The notes under the pieces are model-generated. The model did not search any database. It was not told the DNA's origin and saw only the letters and a list, made by a program, of their open reading frames with translations. A stretch of 64,000 nucleotides of DNA from NCBI RefSeq assembly GCF_900105385.1, contig NZ_LT629772.1, positions 1,860,001 to 1,924,000 of the forward strand, written 5' to 3'. Shown here piece by piece: positions 33,916 through 42,028 of this stretch. The first letter of the stretch is position 1. Each line of letters starts with the position of its first letter. This stretch comes from Microlunatus soli. Its GTDB lineage: Bacteria; Actinomycetota; Actinomycetes; Propionibacteriales; Propionibacteriaceae. Position numbers and translations under genes: made by a program.

Positions 33916-34188
33916 GTGACCGCCGCGACGCCGCACGATCGGCACGTCGATCAGTCCGACACCTTCAGGGACGTGATCATGGAGCCCGCCGGGGACGGGC
34001 TGATCGGCTCGATACCGGCCGGCTGCACCGACGGCAGCCTCCCGATGATGTACTTCTTCGAGCTCGCGTTCGGCGACGGAAGTCCGACGATCTTCCCCTG
34101 CCTGGAGGCCGATCCGTCCGATCCTCAAGAAGTCTCGGCAACGGGCCACGCGGTCGCCCTCTTCAGCGAGATGCCGGCTCGGCGATGA
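33916..34188 (+). CDS. Hypothetical small protein or gene remnant
   Basis: A 90-codon stretch from a GTG at 33916, containing DQSDTFRDVIMEPAGDGLIG, SIPAGCTDGSLPMMYFFELAFG and DGSPTIFPCLEADPSD, reads as real protein composition rather than a shadow. No domain is recognised. The reading frame is open further upstream without a clear start, so it may be the tail of a decayed larger gene. It converges with the permease gene at 34198. Confidence 0.35.
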   Translation: MTAATPHDRHVDQSDTFRDVIMEPAGDGLIGSIPAGCTDGSLPMMYFFELAFGDGSPTIFPCLEADPSDPQEVSATGHAVALFSEMPARR

Positions 34189-34197
34189 CGGGCGGCG

Positions 34198-35064
34198 TCA
34201 GCCGGTGGTGCCGGTGTTGGCAATGCCTTCGACCAGATACCGCTGTCCGATGAAGTAGATGATCAGCACCGGCACCACCGAGATGGTGGCCGCCGCCATC
34301 AGCAGATTGATCTGGGTGAAGAACTGGCCCTTGAAGAGGGCGAGTGCTGCCGGCAGGGTCTGCAGCTCGGTGGAGTTGATGAAGATCAACGGACCGAACA
34401 GATCGTTCCAGGACTCCACGAAGGTGAGCACGCCGATCGCCGCCAACGCCGGCTTGGTCAGCGGCAGCAGGATCCGCCAGTAGATGGTGAACAACCCGGC
34501 GCCGTCCACCCGGGCAGCATCCTCCAGCTCCTGCGGCAGCACCCGGAACGCCTGCCGCATCAAGAAGGTGCCGAACACCGGTGTCATCACCCGAGGCACC
34601 CAGAGCGGTAGGTGGGTGTCGGTCCAGTCCCACTGGTCGAACATCAGGTACTGCGGCAACAGGTAGGCGATGCTGGGCACCATGGTCGTCGCCAGCACGA
34701 CGACGAAAAGGATGTTCTTGCCGGCGAACTCGAGCCGAGCAAACGCATAGCCGGCCAATGAGCTGACCGCCAGCACTCCGACCACGTTGATCACCGCGAG
34801 CTTGAGGCTGTTGACCAGATACGGACCGACCGTGTGCAGTGCACTGCCGAGGTTGGCCCACTGCACGTCGTGCGGGATCAACGACAGCGGATGGGTCAGC
34901 ACCTCGTTCTCGGTCTTCAACCCTGACGCCGCCATCCACAACAGCGGGAACAAGGTGCCGAAGCCGAGCAGTACGCCGACCAGAGCCAACAGCACCGTCT
35001 CGGCCCGTGCCATCCGATGACCGCGGGTCGACGGTCGGTTCAGGCGTCCGGCGATTACAGCCAT
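34198..35064 (-). CDS. Carbohydrate ABC transporter permease, MalG type
   Basis: 288 residues, six predicted membrane helices. EAA loop EDAARVDGAGLFTIYWRILLPLTKPA is typical of the CUT1 family. The end LVEGIANTGTTG is the usual tail. Third gene of a binding protein-MalF-MalG set; 37 bp separates it from the MalF gene. No ATPase is in this cluster, so it may share an orphan ATPase such as the one at 54279. Confidence 0.93.
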   Translation of the reverse strand: MAVIAGRLNRPSTRGHRMARAETVLLALVGVLLGFGTLFPLLWMAASGLKTENEVLTHPLSLIPHDVQWANLGSALHTVGPYLVNSLKLAVINVVGVLAVSSLAGYAFARLEFAGKNILFVVVLATTMVPSIAYLLPQYLMFDQWDWTDTHLPLWVPRVMTPVFGTFLMRQAFRVLPQELEDAARVDGAGLFTIYWRILLPLTKPALAAIGVLTFVESWNDLFGPLIFINSTELQTLPAALALFKGQFFTQINLLMAAATISVVPVLIIYFIGQRYLVEGIANTGTTG

Positions 35065-35101
35065 CGGGATCGATCCTTTCGCTGGTGTCGATGTGGTGCG
35101 C

Positions 35102-36037
35102 TCATCCGTAGAACACCCACCGTTTCTGGAGCTTGAGCTGGATCAACGTGATGATCATGATCACGATGAACAGCACCCAGGCCAGGGCGGAGGCGTAGCC
35201 GAACTTCCCGAACACGAAGCCGTTCTGGTACAGGTTGTAGATGAAGACGTTGGTACCGTTCGCCGGGCCACCCTGAGTCATCACGAAGATGATGCCGAAG
35301 ACCTGGAAGGTCGCGATCACCTGAGTGATGATCACGAAGAACAGGGACGGCGACAGCAGTGGCAACGTGATACGGATCAACCTGCTCCACCGCGAGGCGC
35401 CATCGACGGCAGCGGCCTCGTACAGCCCTTTCGGGATGCCTTGCAGGCCGCTGAGCAAGATCAACATCGGATAGCCGACCCCATGCCAGGTGGCGACCAC
35501 GATGACGGCCGGCATCGCCCAAGCAGAGTCGGTCAACCACGACTGACCCGTGATGCCGAAGATCGCCAGCAGACGGTTGATTACGCCGGTGTCGGGTGCG
35601 TAGAGCTGGAACCAGACCAGGCTGATCGCCACCACGTTGGTGACGAACGGTGTGAAGTACGCGGTCCGGAAGAAGCCCCGGATCGGCAGCCGTTCGGTGT
35701 TGCACAACAGAGCGAGCAGCAGCGCGACCAGAATCGTCAGCGGGATGGTCACTGCCGAGTAGTAGATCGTGTTCCGCAGGGTCTTGAGGAAGATGTCGTC
35801 GTGCACCATGCGGGTGAAATTGTCCACCCCGATGAAGGAATGCACGCCGAAGCCGTTCCAGGACGTGAAGGAGGTGTAGAGCGAGAACAGGATCGGATAC
35901 ACGTTGAAGACCGCGATGCCGATCGCCAACGGTGCCACGAAGATCCAGCCGGCCAGATGCTTGTTCAGTCGGCGCGGGGGCGACTGGGCCGGGGCAGGCC
36001 GGGACTGGGGCGCCAGCACCTCGTCGGTCACCGTCAC
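35102..36037 (-). CDS. Carbohydrate ABC transporter permease, MalF/UgpA type
   Basis: 311 residues. N-terminal cytosolic proline-rich segment, first helix AGWIFVAPLAIGIAVFNVYPILFSLYTSF, and EAA loop YEAAAVDGASRWSRLIRITLPLLSP. Its start overlaps the binding-protein stop by 4 bp. CUT1-family sugar importer component. Confidence 0.93.
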   Translation of the reverse strand: MTVTDEVLAPQSRPAPAQSPPRRLNKHLAGWIFVAPLAIGIAVFNVYPILFSLYTSFTSWNGFGVHSFIGVDNFTRMVHDDIFLKTLRNTIYYSAVTIPLTILVALLLALLCNTERLPIRGFFRTAYFTPFVTNVVAISLVWFQLYAPDTGVINRLLAIFGITGQSWLTDSAWAMPAVIVVATWHGVGYPMLILLSGLQGIPKGLYEAAAVDGASRWSRLIRITLPLLSPSLFFVIITQVIATFQVFGIIFVMTQGGPANGTNVFIYNLYQNGFVFGKFGYASALAWVLFIVIMIITLIQLKLQKRWVFYG

Positions 36038-37341
36038 GGCGCCGCCTTGAGAACGTCCTCCACCTTGCCGCGGACCGCGGTCAACACTTCCTGCGCGGTC
36101 TTCTCACCGGTCCAGATCTGTTGCATCGGCGGTTGGTAGGTAGCCGCGGCTTCGGCGGTCGCCGGCGTGCTGTTCCGCGCGTGATTCGCCGCAACGGCAT
36201 CGGGCAGCATCCCGTAATGCTCCGGGGACTTTCCTGTTGTCCCGGTGACCGTTGCGGCCGCCGCCTTGTTCGACGGGACGAACGCGTTCTCCTTGACATA
36301 CAGCTTGCCTGCCTGATCACCGACCAGATAGGACAGGAATTGGAACGCCTCGGCCTGCTTGGTCGACTTGGCGGGGATCGCGTAGACGATCATCGCCCCG
36401 GCAGTGTTCTGCCGGGCCTGACCGGGGACCGGCGCGATGTCCCATTCGAAGCCGTCGGCATTCTCCTGGAAGTAGGGCACCGAGCCGGAGCCGGCGAAGT
36501 ACATGCCCAGCTTCTGGGAGACGAACATGCTCTCCCCGGAATTGGTCTGCTGGATCGCACCCCAGGACGGCTGCACCTTGTACTTGTTCGTCAGGTCGCC
36601 GAGCCACTGCATCGCCTCGATCCCCTGCTGGTCGGCCAGGGTGAACCTCTTGCCGTCCTTACTGAAAGTGCCTTCGCCGCCGTTGTTCCAGGAGAAGGTC
36701 TGCTCGAAGCCGACGTCATTCAAGATCATGCAGCCCCAGACCTTCTTGGCCGGATCGGTGATCTTTGTTGCAGCAGCAAGGAAATCCGACCACTTCCAGC
36801 CTTTGTCGGTCCACTGGCCAGGCGGGAGCGGTACACCCTTCTTCTCGAACAGGGTCTTGTTGTAGTAGATCAGCCGCGGCTGGATCGCGATGGCCAGCGC
36901 GTACTGTCCGTCCTTGCTCTTGGTGAAGTCGTACAGGTCGGCGGTCACCGTGCCGGCATCGAAATGCTGCGCCTTGATCATCGGCGTCAGGTCGGCCAAC
37001 GCGCCCTCGGCAGCGAACTGGGCAACGAAATCATCGTCGCAGCGGACCACGTCGGGCGGGTTCTTGCCGGACAGCACGGTCCGGAACCGAGTCGTGTAGT
37101 CGTCGTAGGACACCGGCGCCTGGAAGGAGACCTTGATCCCGGTCTCCTTGGTGTACGCCGCCGCCGCGTCGACGACCGCGGTGTTGGAGTTGGACCAGTC
37201 CGCCACCGTGATCGGTTCCTTCGACGGCGATCCCGGATCGCTGTCCTGTCCCCCGCCGCTGCAGGCTCCGAGGAGCCCGATGCTTCCGGCTGCCGAGGCC
37301 AGACCCAACAGTCCGCGCCGGCTGAAGGTTGCGTTCTCCAT
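36034..37341 (-). CDS. Sugar ABC transporter substrate-binding lipoprotein (Tat signal)
   Basis: 435 residues. The twin-arginine motif FSRRGLLGL is followed by a hydrophobic stretch and lipobox LLGAC at about residue 27, so it is exported folded and lipid-anchored. The mature part is an extracellular solute-binding family 1 protein (VADWSNSNTAVVDAAAAYTK, VRCDDDFVAQFAAEGALADL, QFLSYLVGDQAGKLYV). The start is preceded by GAGGAG. First gene of the importer; the ligand is probably a sugar acid or its oligomer, given the neighbouring enolase-superfamily gene. Confidence 0.92.
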   Translation of the reverse strand: MENATFSRRGLLGLASAAGSIGLLGACSGGGQDSDPGSPSKEPITVADWSNSNTAVVDAAAAYTKETGIKVSFQAPVSYDDYTTRFRTVLSGKNPPDVVRCDDDFVAQFAAEGALADLTPMIKAQHFDAGTVTADLYDFTKSKDGQYALAIAIQPRLIYYNKTLFEKKGVPLPPGQWTDKGWKWSDFLAAATKITDPAKKVWGCMILNDVGFEQTFSWNNGGEGTFSKDGKRFTLADQQGIEAMQWLGDLTNKYKVQPSWGAIQQTNSGESMFVSQKLGMYFAGSGSVPYFQENADGFEWDIAPVPGQARQNTAGAMIVYAIPAKSTKQAEAFQFLSYLVGDQAGKLYVKENAFVPSNKAAAATVTGTTGKSPEHYGMLPDAVAANHARNSTPATAEAAATYQPPMQQIWTGEKTAQEVLTAVRGKVEDVLKAAP

Positions 37342-37376
37342 CGAAACTCCTCATCGAGTCCTGCCACAGAGGACAG

Positions 37377-37400
37377 GCGAAACATTTCGCATAGTGAAGT
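37377..37400. promoter_or_regulatory. Candidate operator upstream of sugar-binding protein gene
   Basis: Perfect palindrome GCGAAACATTTCGC (37377-37390), resembling IclR-type sites, followed directly by the half-site GTGAAGT (37394-37400) shared with 32552-32569. It lies 36 bp before the binding-protein start on the minus strand. Confidence 0.5.
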
Positions 37401-37524
37401 CGTATTTTCAGATGTCGATAGTACGGATCTGGATCTGCGCCGTCAACAGGATCGCGTCCACCTCGACCGATGAGCTGCGCACCGAGCCGGGAATGCCCGA
37501 CGGCTGCCGCCGGTTGTGTCGACC

Positions 37525-37905
37525 ATGAGCGAAAAGCCGATCAAGGTGCCCGGACCCGACCACTCGATCACCGTGAGCCCGGACGACAGGACCGTTACCG
37601 CCTCTGTCGATGGGAAGGTCATCGCGACCTCGGCGGCCACCCTGCTCCTCGCCGAGGCCGGCTATCCGCCGGTGCATTACTTCCCTCGCGAGGACGTGGA
37701 TCTGAGCGCACTCGAGCGGACCGACCACAGCAGCTACTGCCCGTACAAGGGCGACGCGGCGTACTTCAGCATCCGGACCGGTGACGGACGGATCGACAAC
37801 GCGGTCTGGACCTACGAGAAACCGCATCCCGCGGTGTCGACGATCGGCGGCCACCTGGCGTTCTACACCGACCGGGTCACCGTCTCGGTCGAGCCGTCCC
37901 GCTGA
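37525..37905 (+). CDS. DUF427 domain protein
   Basis: 126 residues with the DUF427 core: HSITVSPDDRTVTASVDGKVIATSA, PPVHYFPREDVDLSALE, SYCPYKGDAAYFSI, AVWTYEKPHPAVSTIGGHLAFY. The family is a small compact beta fold of unknown biochemical role, very common in actinobacteria. An in-frame GTG three codons upstream is an alternative start. It diverges from the sugar importer. Confidence 0.9.
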   Translation: MSEKPIKVPGPDHSITVSPDDRTVTASVDGKVIATSAATLLLAEAGYPPVHYFPREDVDLSALERTDHSSYCPYKGDAAYFSIRTGDGRIDNAVWTYEKPHPAVSTIGGHLAFYTDRVTVSVEPSR

Positions 37906-37929
37906 GCAGGTCCGACCCGGACGGCAAAT

Positions 37930-37959
37930 GTCCAGTACCGGCAATGTCCGGTACTGGAC
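37930..37959 (+). terminator. 12-bp perfect hairpin after DUF427 gene
   Basis: GTCCAGTACCGG (37930-37941), loop CAATGT, CCGGTACTGGAC (37948-37959), 25 bp after the stop. It is a likely terminator, without a T-run. Confidence 0.6.
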
Positions 37960-38388
37960 GGGCAGAAGTGCCCAACGGCGGCCGGTCTTTCACTAGCATC
38001 GTGAGTGCACCGCAGCGCTGGGTCTCATGTATTTGACCTCAGTCATGCAGGTTGCTCCGACGTGGGCGGTGCGCTTGGCCCTCGACCGACACACCGGCCG
38101 TACGGACAGTGGCGAACCCGACGCGCTACTGCCCGGCTGCGAACAGATTGTTCACGTTTCCCCGGGAGCGATCTGACGGCCGGACCGTCGATGGACAGCA
38201 GGCGATGACCCCCGTCCTGCTCTCCGGAGGGTGACCGGGCTTTGGACATGGGCCCAGGTCAGTGCCGAGCGCACCGCCACGTGCGGGATCCCCAGCCGTT
38301 GCGGACACCCGACCACATGGGTCCGGTCCCCGGCCGATCAGCCCCGGCTCAGATCAGTCCGACCGATCGCCACTTCCATGAGCTCCTG
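37960..38388. other. Gene-free region upstream of tRNA-Thr 3' end
   Basis: About 430 bp with no supported gene on either strand. No repeat or structured element stands out. The composition (mixed, with ATTGTTCACGTTTCC) is not clearly coding. Confidence 0.4.
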
Positions 38389-38461
38389 AGCCGCGTGGGA
38401 GAGTCGAACTCCCGACATTCGATTTACAAGATCGACGCTCTGCCAACTGAGCTAACGCGGC
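38389..38461 (-). tRNA. tRNA-Thr (anticodon TGT)
   Basis: Read on the minus strand, the 73-nt sequence starts GCCGCGTTAGCTCAGTTGG and folds as a cloverleaf. The acceptor GCCGCGT pairs with ACGCGGC before a T discriminator. The D-loop has TTAGCTCAGTTGGC, the anticodon arm is TCGAT-CT-TGT-AA-ATCGA and the T-arm is GGGAG-TTCGACT-CTCCC. CCA is not encoded. Read as Thr for ACA codons. Confidence 0.95.
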
Positions 38462-38668
38462 ACGCACCGACGGGTGCGAGAGCCCATGCTAGACAACGCT
38501 GCCGCCTGACGCACGTCGGCGGGCTGTTCGCCCGCGATGACGCGATCTCATCGGCACCGGTTGCCGGCGAGTGAGCGTGGCAAGCCCCGCCGATGGCGGA
38601 TGAGATCGCGATTCTGCGGGACTCGGACAATCGGCAGCAGACCCGGCGTGCCGGTGTGACACTGGATC

Positions 38669-38941
38669 ATGGAGACCGTCGGACGGCGGATCGCGCCGAT
38701 CGCGGGCTGGGCCGGCCTGGTGTTGATGGTGGTCCCGCTCTACTGGTTCATCGCCTCGGGACTGCTCGCGCCGTTGTGGGCGATCATCGGATTGCTGACG
38801 CTCTGGGCGGCCTGCCTGGTCTGGGGCATCCGCTTCCGCAAACGGTGGCCGTGGGCCGTACTCGCCTTGCCGTTCGGCCTGATGATCATCTGGTTCGCCG
38901 TGATCACCGCCGGCGAACGGCTGCTCGGCTGGACCGGCTGA
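38669..38941 (+). CDS. Small integral membrane protein (three helices)
   Basis: 90 residues, almost wholly hydrophobic: IAGWAGLVLMVVPLYWFIAS, LLAPLWAIIGLLTLWAACLVW and WAVLALPFGLMIIWFAVITA, with basic loops (RFRKRW). No family name recognised. The 207 bp between the tRNA and this gene hold nothing else recognisable. Confidence 0.65.
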   Translation: METVGRRIAPIAGWAGLVLMVVPLYWFIASGLLAPLWAIIGLLTLWAACLVWGIRFRKRWPWAVLALPFGLMIIWFAVITAGERLLGWTG

Positions 38942-39022
38942 GTCCGTCCGGTCCGCCTCGAACCGGCGCAGCCGCAACCGACCGGACGGGCCGCAGCCGA
39001 TCTCGCATGATCCAGGCTGCGA

Positions 39023-40162
39023 TCAGCGGTCGAGTCGGCGACGCACCCGTCGTACGACGCGCTTGCTCAGCCGCCGCGCTCGGGTGACCGTCGCCTTCGC
39101 CCCGGCTGCACCAGCCGCCTTCATCTCGAACAAGCGCGACCCGGAGGCCTGCTCGGACTCGCGGAGCCTGTCCTCGAATTCCTGCCGCACCTTGCGGGCC
39201 GATTCCGCGGCTGCGCGCGCAACCGCCGAATCGATGGTGTCGCTGGCGATCGCGGCAGCGTCGCGATAGCTGCGGGCATACCGTTCCGACAAGTCGTCGA
39301 ACTCCGTGCTCAGGTCGGTGTCTCCGCCCTCGTCGGCGAGCCGGCAGCACGCGTCCCAGGTCTGTTCGGCGATCGTCCGCAACTCGTCGGGGACGTCGAG
39401 TTCGTCCCATCCGGTACGGATCCGATGCAACTCCGGCGAGATGAATTCGTCGACCGGACTTGGCTCGCCGGAGGAGAGATCGGCATTGAGCTCCAGCCCG
39501 ACCGCGTCCCGGACTCCGGTCAACGCGGATCGCCAATCGGCCAACAGGTCGGTGTAGCGCAGATACGCACGGGGCCGACCGCGAGTCTGTCGTTCGTTCA
39601 ACAGGCTGACGTTGATCCAGCCGGCCACCTTGGAGATCGCGTAATCGCGTGCCTTCCGCGGATCCTTGGCCGTGCCGTAGTAGGTGGAACGGCTGCCCAC
39701 CACCTCGGTCGGATGCCGCAACATCGTCAGGAAGCACAGCGTGAGTCCCGAGTCGGTGGCTGCCCGCTCCCACAGGTCGTGCAGCCACACCGAGCGCGGG
39801 TCCTTGATCACCAGTTGCCGATGACCGGCGGCGGCACCGTGCAACCACCGGGACAACTCCTCCTGGGTCGCCGCGTCGGTGGCGTCCGCAATTCGCGCGG
39901 CAGCCCGCGGGTCGGCGTCGAATTCGTAGGTGTGCGCGGCCTTGAGCACCTCACGCTGGAAGTCGACGACCCACCGGGTCTCGAAGAATCCCTTCCGGTT
40001 GGACTTGTTCCAATCCACCAATGGTGGCGGCACGTGCACCCCGAGCTGGCTGAGCGCACCGGTCACCGCGCTCGTCCCGCTCCGTCCCGGTCCGGTGACC
40101 ATCAGCAGCCGGGTCGACGTCTTCGGCAACTCCGTTTCGGCAGCCAACGTCGTCTCGGGCAC
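39023..40162 (-). CDS. Sulfotransferase-like protein with C-terminal basic helix
   Basis: 379 residues. The PAPS 5'-phosphosulfate loop is MVTGPGRSGTSAVTGAL and the 3'-phosphate-binding region fits LCFLTMLRHPTEVVGSRSTYY. The N-terminal half is a P-loop sulfotransferase domain. Residues ~290-379 are a long charged helix (RVRQEFEDRLRESEQASGS region) ending in an arginine-rich tail (RRLSKRVVRRVRRRLDR) that could contact membrane or nucleic acid. The acceptor molecule is unknown. Confidence 0.78.
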   Translation of the reverse strand: MPETTLAAETELPKTSTRLLMVTGPGRSGTSAVTGALSQLGVHVPPPLVDWNKSNRKGFFETRWVVDFQREVLKAAHTYEFDADPRAAARIADATDAATQEELSRWLHGAAAGHRQLVIKDPRSVWLHDLWERAATDSGLTLCFLTMLRHPTEVVGSRSTYYGTAKDPRKARDYAISKVAGWINVSLLNERQTRGRPRAYLRYTDLLADWRSALTGVRDAVGLELNADLSSGEPSPVDEFISPELHRIRTGWDELDVPDELRTIAEQTWDACCRLADEGGDTDLSTEFDDLSERYARSYRDAAAIASDTIDSAVARAAAESARKVRQEFEDRLRESEQASGSRLFEMKAAGAAGAKATVTRARRLSKRVVRRVRRRLDR

Positions 40163-40259
40163 GGCAGATCACTCCTTGCGGTGGTGCGGTCGGGACGCCC
40201 CAATCCTGACACGTTCTTCTGTCAGCGAAGTATCAGGCACCTGTCGACCGGAGCGAATT

Positions 40260-40321
40260 CAGCCGGACGACACGGGATCTCAGCCGGACGACACGGGATC
40301 TCAGCCGGACGACACGGGATC
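40260..40321. repeat. 21-bp tandem repeat, three copies
   Basis: Unit CAGCCGGACGACACGGGATCT, exact at 40260-40280 and 40281-40301, with a third copy 40302-40321 lacking the last base. It lies 97 bp upstream of the sulfotransferase start (minus strand). The third copy abuts the stop codon of the acyl-CoA ligase gene. Copy number is likely variable between strains. Confidence 0.9.
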
Positions 40322-41969
40322 AGGGGCTCTGCAGCTCCGCCGCCGCGCCGGGCCGTCGGATCTCCTCGCGGATCACGTAATGCATCTTCTTGCCGGTCGC
40401 CGTGCGCGGCAGTTCGGCGACGAACCGATACCGGCGGGGACGCTTGAAGTCGGCCAACATCGGGCTGGCCAGACAATACTTGTCCAACTCGGCCGCCGTC
40501 AGCTCGGAATCGTCGGTCTGGACGCAGGCGACAACCAGCTCGCCCCAGCGTTCGTCGGGCAGCCCGACCACGATCGCGTCAGCGACACTGGGATGGGAGT
40601 TGAGCACCTCCTCCACCTGCACCGGATGGACATTCTCGCCACCGGAGATGATCATGTCGTCCTTACGACCGACCACGGTGACGAACTCGTCGGCGTCCCA
40701 GGTCCCCAGGTCGCCGGAGTAGAGCCAGCCGTCACGGAACTTCGCCTGCTGCTCATCCGGCTTGTTCACATAGGCATACCCGGACTTCAACGACCGCATG
40801 ATCACCTCACCGGTGGTGACGCCGTCCCGCGGGGCAAGATCATCGGGGTCCGCCGGATGATCTTCGTAGGCGTTCACCACCCGGACGTCGTCGTCGGTAC
40901 ACGCCTGGCCGGCACTGCCGGCATGATCAGGCAGGTCGGCCGGCCGCAGGAACGTGTTCCAGAACGCTTCGGTGGTGCCGTAGCCGTTGAAGATCCGCGG
41001 CGTCAGTACCGATTGGAAACGCAGGCAGGCGGCCCGCTCCAGTGGTGCACCCATCGTCACGATCCCGCGCAACGAGGACAGGTCCCGCGGGTTGGTCTCC
41101 TGGGCCGCGGTCAGCAGCCCGAGGTTGGTCGGTGCACCGATCAGGAAGGTGAGCCGTTCGGCCTGGACCAGATCCAACACCGCGTCGGCGTCGAACTGAC
41201 GCATCACCACCGAGGCCGCGCCGGCATAGAGCACCGGCTGCGGGCCACCGGCGGAGATGCCACCACGATGGAACCAGGGCGTCATGTTGAGCGTCCGGTC
41301 CTGCGGTGTCAGCGGGAAGTGCATGATCACGTCGTGGGCCGTGAGCACCTCGGCCGCGTTGTTCAACGACACCCCCTTCGGCATCCCGGTGGTGCCGGAG
41401 GTGTAGAGCCGCAAGGTCTCGTCCCAGGCGGTCAGATCTCCTTGTGGGGAACGGATTCCGGGACCGGCCGGCAGTTGATCGAATGCTTCGGCACCGTCAA
41501 GCCCTGGATCTCCGTCGACGGCGACCAGGACGTCGGGACGATGTTCGGCCAGTTCCAGAGCGGCTCTCACCGACTCGCCGAGCGAGCCGTCGTAGACCAA
41601 CACCTTCGGCACGCTGTCGTCCAGGACATGCGCGGTTTCCCCGGGGGAGAATCGGAAGTTGATCGGTGAGGCGATCGCACCGAGCTGCTCGGCAGCCAGG
41701 TAGAGCTGGGCGAACTCCGGGCAGTTGTAGAGCTGGAAGGTCACCACATCGCCGGCCCGTACGCCGCGATCGGCCAGCCCCTGGGCCAGCTCGGCGACCA
41801 CCGCGGCCAGCTCGGCGTAGGTCCAGGTCCGGGCAGGGCCGGTCAGACCCGGATCGATCAGCGCCGGCCGGTCGCCGTAGCGGCGGACGTTGCGCCAGAA
41901 GCCGGCCAAGTAGCTGAAGTTGTTGTCGAAGGCGTCACGATAGGCGCTGCTGTCATAGCGATACGGCAC
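40320..41969 (-). CDS. AMP-dependent acyl-CoA synthetase/ligase
   Basis: 549 residues, adenylate-forming family. P-loop LYTSGTTGMPKGV, A5-type motif IFNGYGTTEAFWNTF, A7/A8 LYSGDLGTWDADEFVTVVGRKDDMIISGGENV and the C-terminal catalytic Lys in PRTATGKKMHYV. Probably activates a fatty or aromatic acid with ATP and CoA. It is followed on the same strand by nothing in the same operon; the ketoacyl synthase gene lies just upstream and could share a lipid pathway. Confidence 0.9.
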   Translation of the reverse strand: MPYRYDSSAYRDAFDNNFSYLAGFWRNVRRYGDRPALIDPGLTGPARTWTYAELAAVVAELAQGLADRGVRAGDVVTFQLYNCPEFAQLYLAAEQLGAIASPINFRFSPGETAHVLDDSVPKVLVYDGSLGESVRAALELAEHRPDVLVAVDGDPGLDGAEAFDQLPAGPGIRSPQGDLTAWDETLRLYTSGTTGMPKGVSLNNAAEVLTAHDVIMHFPLTPQDRTLNMTPWFHRGGISAGGPQPVLYAGAASVVMRQFDADAVLDLVQAERLTFLIGAPTNLGLLTAAQETNPRDLSSLRGIVTMGAPLERAACLRFQSVLTPRIFNGYGTTEAFWNTFLRPADLPDHAGSAGQACTDDDVRVVNAYEDHPADPDDLAPRDGVTTGEVIMRSLKSGYAYVNKPDEQQAKFRDGWLYSGDLGTWDADEFVTVVGRKDDMIISGGENVHPVQVEEVLNSHPSVADAIVVGLPDERWGELVVACVQTDDSELTAAELDKYCLASPMLADFKRPRRYRFVAELPRTATGKKMHYVIREEIRRPGAAAELQSP

Positions 41970-42028
41970 TCCGGCCCCTTTGATCGAACGGACTGTTGAT
42001 CACTGTAGGCCGATCCGGGCCGCAGTGG

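Noticed and set aside
37960..38388. Short open frames on both strands upstream of tRNA-Thr
   Set aside because: All are arginine- or proline-rich shadows without ribosome-binding sites or recognisable domains.
40260..40321. CRISPR array
   Set aside because: The three 21-bp units are head-to-tail with no spacers and no cas genes are nearby.
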